From NCBI GenBank assembly GCA_015478945.1, contig JABUQX010013996.1, positions 1 to 12,500 on the forward strand: a stretch of DNA of 12,500 nucleotides, read 5' to 3'. Positions within the stretch are counted from its first letter, which is position 1, and every line of letters begins with the position of its first letter. The notes below the pieces were generated by a model. The model saw only the letters and a list, made by a program, of their open reading frames with translations. It searched no databases and was not told the origin of the DNA. Below are positions 9,366-12,500 of this stretch, piece by piece. Origin of the DNA: Trachelipus rathkii. Taxonomy: Eukaryota > Arthropoda > Malacostraca > Isopoda > Trachelipodidae. The position numbers and the translations under genes were made by a program.

Positions 9366-10170
9366 CCTATCATATAATACCCAACACTAACTAACCTAAC
9401 CTACACTATCACTATACTATATATTAATCCCTTATTTACCTAAACATTAATAAGGTAGAGTTACCCTTTTGAAGATCTTGTGTGATCCCTTGAAGTGAAT
9501 ACTTTTGTATTACTAATTTAAATAGTATGCTATCTTGTACATTAATATAGTGAGTCCCGGTTATATACTGTTAAAACATTCTGTCCAGTGAAATATATTA
9601 CTTATTTTGTAGTGTGATAGATCAGGTTATTTACATATATCATTATTGATTATTTCATGCATTTGATACCCTGTGATGCCGCATTTCAACAGTCTTAATA
9701 ATAAAACTAAAATGAGGAGTGTGAGGATTTTTTTTTTGGTTTTGGGAAATGTGACTCGTAGCGGCAGCGATTTTCTTTTTGCGTCCATTATCATGCTGGT
9801 CTGATTCTTTTGGTATGTAGTATGTGTATGGGAGTTTCAAAATATAAAGTACATTGTCGTCATATCGCATTTGGCCATTAATTATATTTTGGGTGCATTG
9901 CAAATATTATAATTTTTTGGGGGTAAAACTAATAAGTAAAACCTTTTTTTTCAGATAGAGTTTATATATTAAAATTATACCCTCTTCTTTTTTACTTTAT
10001 GAGTTTATGTTAAACTTATGAAAATAATAATCATTTTATACCACAGTTTACAGTTCTCAAGAAAATTTGAAATTAAGAATCTAAGGAATTCTATTAAGGA
10101 ATTTTAAAATATGTGTTAGTACATGTGTATAACATTTCAGTAGTGATTTTTGCCTTTAAAAATCTATTAA
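9366..10170. other. Interior of the candidate transposon, no gene recognised
   Basis: Mixed-complexity DNA without simple repeats. The longest frame is 82 codons on the minus strand (9655-9903). It has no zinc-finger Cys/His pattern or dimerisation motif of the kind seen in hAT transposases, so it is not called. A T-run followed by CAG at 9945-9954 resembles a 3' splice site, but there is nothing to splice. Confidence 0.4.
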
Positions 10171-10317
10171 AACCAATAAAAAACCACATGTAAAACCATC
10201 AAAATAGCATACAACCCCCCCAAAAAAAAACATTGGTTTATTTTGTTTTTTTAAATAAGAACCAATGGTTTTTTGGTTTTTTAAAAAAACCCTGGTTTTT
10301 TTCCAACCCTGTATTAT

Positions 10318-10340
10318 ATCTATAATATATAATATATATA

Positions 10341-10372
<32 letters not shown>

Positions 10373-10473
10373 CATTTACATATACAGTATTTGTAAATTT
10401 ATATTCAAATTTATGAACTTTTGGTATACATATGATGTTAATAAATATATATTATATATATATATATATATAT
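10318..10473. repeat. Two short (TA)n runs
   Basis: (TA)n at about 10318-10372 and 10446-10473, separated by about 70 bp of AT-rich unique DNA. The second run joins directly to (GA)n. Confidence 0.85.
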
Positions 10474-10474
10474 T

Positions 10475-10506
<32 letters not shown>

Positions 10507-10577
10507 CGAGAGATTAGAAGAGAGGAGAGAAGAATCAGGACGAGACGAGACCGAGAGTACGACAGACAGAGAGAGAG

Positions 10578-10655
<78 letters not shown>

Positions 10656-10690
10656 GACAGACAGAAAGAAAGAAAGAAAGAAAGAAAGAC
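10474..10690 (+). repeat. Compound microsatellite (GA)n-(GACA)n-(GAAA)n
   Basis: (GA)n at 10477-10506 is followed by a purine-rich degenerate stretch, then by (GACA)n from about 10578 to 10664 with one GAGACA break, and then (GAAA)n to about 10688. Arg/Glu/Asp/Thr-rich and Ser/Leu/Val-rich ORFs on the two strands are translations of these repeats and are rejected. Confidence 0.95.
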
Positions 10691-11680
10691 GAATTAAAAA
10701 AAAAACTTTTATTGATACGCACTTTCTCCATTCCTTATATTTGTTTGATATGTATTCCACATCAATATAGAAGAGTGTGAACGCGTCGAATGATTTAATT
10801 AAAACGAATCCCAAAGTTTATATGACACAAAGGCAGAGAGGCCTACGTGTAACCCACAAAAATAGGGAATAACAAAATCGGATTCAAATAAAAGCCGACA
10901 TGTCCCTTTGCACGACACTTGAAAAATTATATGTCGAAGGAGGTGTAGAAAATGAAAAAAGGATACGTGTTCTATACCCCCCCTTTAAATATTCCAACCC
11001 CCCCCCCTCCAGCCGACCTCTTTTAAAAAATTATTCTTCCACATTGCAGAGAGTTAATTCAAGATTTAAAATTCTAAAGGGCATCAAATATTTTTTCAAA
11101 ATTTCTCATGAAGGGTCTTCTATTATTTGAAGAGACGAGAACATATAATATTCATTTATTTATTAAAGTAAAAGTTAAAGTTTTATAAAGAAACGCGAAA
11201 AAAAAATTTTAATGCAAAAAACCGTCCGAAGCCCATTATAATAGCCATGTTTTACAAAGAAAGAGTAAAACATTTGTCGAATTTTTAATTTTTTTTCATG
11301 ATTTCCGATATTCATTCATTTTTCTAATTTAATTGCAAAAGATCTTAACATTTCTTCAAGCCTTCATGAATACCCTTTGAAATCTTGGCGGACCTCTAGA
11401 GTTCCGCGGTCCTCATGTTAAAAACCGCTGCTGTTGACGCAACTTGTACAATTTATGAAAGAGAGAGAAAGCAATTAAGTTTGACGTCAGAGAGCTGGGC
11501 GGAAAAAGAATCAGACGAAGTAGATGGACAAGTAGCACTAGCTCTTCTCAATAAGAAATTATGCGATTAAAGAGTTCAGAAAGCATTGTACGTTGCAATA
11601 TTGACTGGACCTATACCCAAACGATCGACATTGATAAAAAAAAATCTTGTTATTTAGAGTTTCTCTAACGAATCCAACAA
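10691..11680. other. Unique non-coding DNA, no gene recognised
   Basis: AT-rich DNA with C-runs at 10977-10983 and 11001-11009. A 76-codon plus-strand frame (10900-11130) has no recognisable motif and crosses both C-runs. A TGACGTCA palindrome at 11482-11489 could be a CREB-type site but is expected by chance at roughly this frequency. Nothing else can be supported. Confidence 0.4.
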
Positions 11681-11830
11681 AACTTAACCTAACCTAACCT
11701 AACCTAACCTAACCTAACCTAACCTAACCTAACCTAACCTAACCTAACCTAACCTAACCTAACCTAACCTAACCTAACCTAACCTAACCTAACCTAACCT
11801 AGCCTAACTTAACCTAACCTAACCTAACCT
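11681..11830. repeat. Interstitial arthropod telomere repeat (AACCT)n = (TTAGG)n
   Basis: Thirty pentamers: an AACTT start, 23 perfect AACCT units (11686-11800), variants AGCCT and AACTT (11801-11810), and four more AACCT. The reverse complement is TTAGG, the telomere motif of most arthropods. Unique sequence lies on both sides, so in this window it is interstitial. Such pentamer arrays are also common inside decapod genomes, so this need not be near a chromosome end. The C-rich strand runs 5' to 3' on the plus strand; a true terminus in this orientation would lie to the left. Confidence 0.9.
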
Positions 11831-11878
11831 ATCAAAACGACTGCGGCGGGTTGTACAGGAAATATTTTTTGATGTTGT

Positions 11879-11900
11879 GTCGACCTTTTATCCTGTCGAC
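11879..11900. repeat. Paired GTCGAC palindromes
   Basis: GTCGAC at 11879-11884 and 11895-11900 are separated by 10 nt, so they can form a 6-bp hairpin. Each is also a palindrome itself. This lies 50 bp right of the telomere-type block and may be chance. Confidence 0.35.
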
Positions 11901-12040
11901 CATTTGATCTAGTCCCCTATATCCTGCTTAAGGAGAGTGAAGCAGCAGTTGAAAGTCAACAAAAAGACTAAAAGACAGTGAGAAAGAGGGAGAGTTGGTA
12001 GAGAGAAAAGCCATGGATTTTACCCTTTTAGAGAGAGCTC

Positions 12041-12049
12041 TATATATAA
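12041..12049 (+). promoter_or_regulatory. Possible TATA box
   Basis: TATATATAAG follows GAGAGAGCTC, and several GAGA words lie upstream (11980-12035). A start site would be expected near 12070-12075, about 15-20 nt before the ATG at 12089. In such AT-rich DNA a TATA match is weak evidence. Confidence 0.2.
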
Positions 12050-12088
12050 GTTGAGCCACTTCATATATGCAATACATCCTCCAAACAG

Positions 12089-12196
12089 ATGAAGGAAATA
12101 AATTTTAGAGAAATTGAAAACTACCATGTTTTCTCTTATTCTGTTAGATACGCGGGATATAGAGTTCAGGTGTCCAAGGCCATATTCCTAGCTTAG
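12089..12196 (+). CDS. Hypothetical 35-codon small ORF
   Basis: This ORF opens at ATG 12089 and ends at TAG 12194-12196. The peptide starts MKEINFREIENYHVFSYSV and continues with a basic, hydrophobic C-terminal half, with no signal peptide or known motif. A TATA-like box lies about 40-48 nt upstream, which is the only reason to mention it. Its stop codon is followed by GTTAAT, so a splice donor (AG/GTTAAT) could instead make it a first exon. A frame of this length is common by chance, so I regard it as unproven. Confidence 0.15.
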   Translation: MKEINFREIENYHVFSYSVRYAGYRVQVSKAIFLA

Positions 12197-12275
12197 GTTA
12201 ATTTCGACTGAGTTGGACACATTTTAAAGTGAAAATTAAAAGATGCATGAAATCATTGGCATAAGAACATAAGAG

Positions 12276-12500
<225 letters not shown>

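Larger units (their letters stand above)
8076..10311. mobile_element. Candidate non-autonomous DNA transposon with AACC/GGTT-rich ends
   Basis: The left end (8076) begins TAGGGTGGGATGG and is followed by clustered GGTTTAAACC palindromes and AAACCCATGG words to about 8180. The right end, read inward from 10311 on the minus strand, begins CAGGGTTGGAAAAAAACC and carries GGTTTTTTAAAAAACC-like and CCAATGGTT words from about 10311 back to 10170. ACATTGGTTTA occurs at both ends. YAGGGTKGG ends with AACC/GGTT subterminal repeats fit hAT-like elements, but I cannot prove the superfamily. Both ends sit in (TA)n, so the expected 8-bp target duplication cannot be read. No transposase is recognisable inside. 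Confidence 0.5.

Noticed and set aside
9655..9903. 82-codon minus-strand ORF as a transposase fragment
   Set aside because: No zinc-finger Cys/His pattern or catalytic motif is visible, and the frame is short.
10432..10814. Three ORFs of 97-113 codons on both strands
   Set aside because: They translate (GA)n, (GACA)n and (GAAA)n repeats into periodic peptides.
10900..11130. 76-codon plus-strand ORF
   Set aside because: It runs through C-homopolymers, lacks motifs and has no promoter context.
11482..11489. TGACGTCA, a CREB-type site
   Set aside because: An 8-mer of this kind is not unlikely by chance in 12.5 kb and no gene lies close by.
11681..11830. CRISPR-like array
   Set aside because: The pentamers are contiguous with no spacers; it is a telomere-type microsatellite.

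Overview
This looks like non-coding, repeat-dominated nuclear DNA from an arthropod, probably a decapod crustacean such as a shrimp or crab. The best clue is a 150-bp (AACCT)n block at 11681-11830, which is the (TTAGG)n arthropod telomere repeat read on the other strand. The very high load of (TA)n, (CT/GA)n, (GACA)n and poly-T tracts also fits decapod genomes. The species assignment is inference. There is no operon-like gene order and no intact protein gene of ordinary length; most apparent ORFs are translations of simple repeats.

Layout, left to right. 1-775: unremarkable AT-rich DNA with three GC-rich hairpin motifs spaced about 125-130 bp apart. 776-1640: four diverged tandem units of about 215 bp. 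1600-2150: an A/C-rich, G-poor body. Part of this tandem-plus-body element recurs at 5634-6005, followed by more nested duplications up to 6895. 2525-2973: a tRNA-derived SINE on the minus strand, with a Pol III A box and a T tract of about 220 bp that would be its poly-A tail. 3195-3390: (TA)n. About 3545-4320: a tandem duplication of about 400 bp whose two conserved cores (3754-3917 and 4156-4317) share three small hairpins.

4570-5424 (minus strand) is the only stretch that reads like real protein sequence. It is a single frame of 285 codons with no frameshift, interrupted by five stop codons, and I do not recognise its family. 7003-7126 is a GC-rich island of consecutive hairpins abutting (TA)n. 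8076-10311 is bounded by AACC/GGTT-rich ends in inverted orientation (YAGGGT..GG) and is probably a non-autonomous DNA transposon swollen by about 1 kb of (TA)n. 10477-10690 is a compound (GA)/(GACA)/(GAAA) microsatellite. After the telomere-type block come a weak TATA box with a 35-codon ORF, and at 12276 what looks like one terminus of a hAT-type transposon running off the window.

No set of cooperating genes is visible. The window mostly records repeat insertion, tandem duplication and microsatellite growth around one decayed gene.
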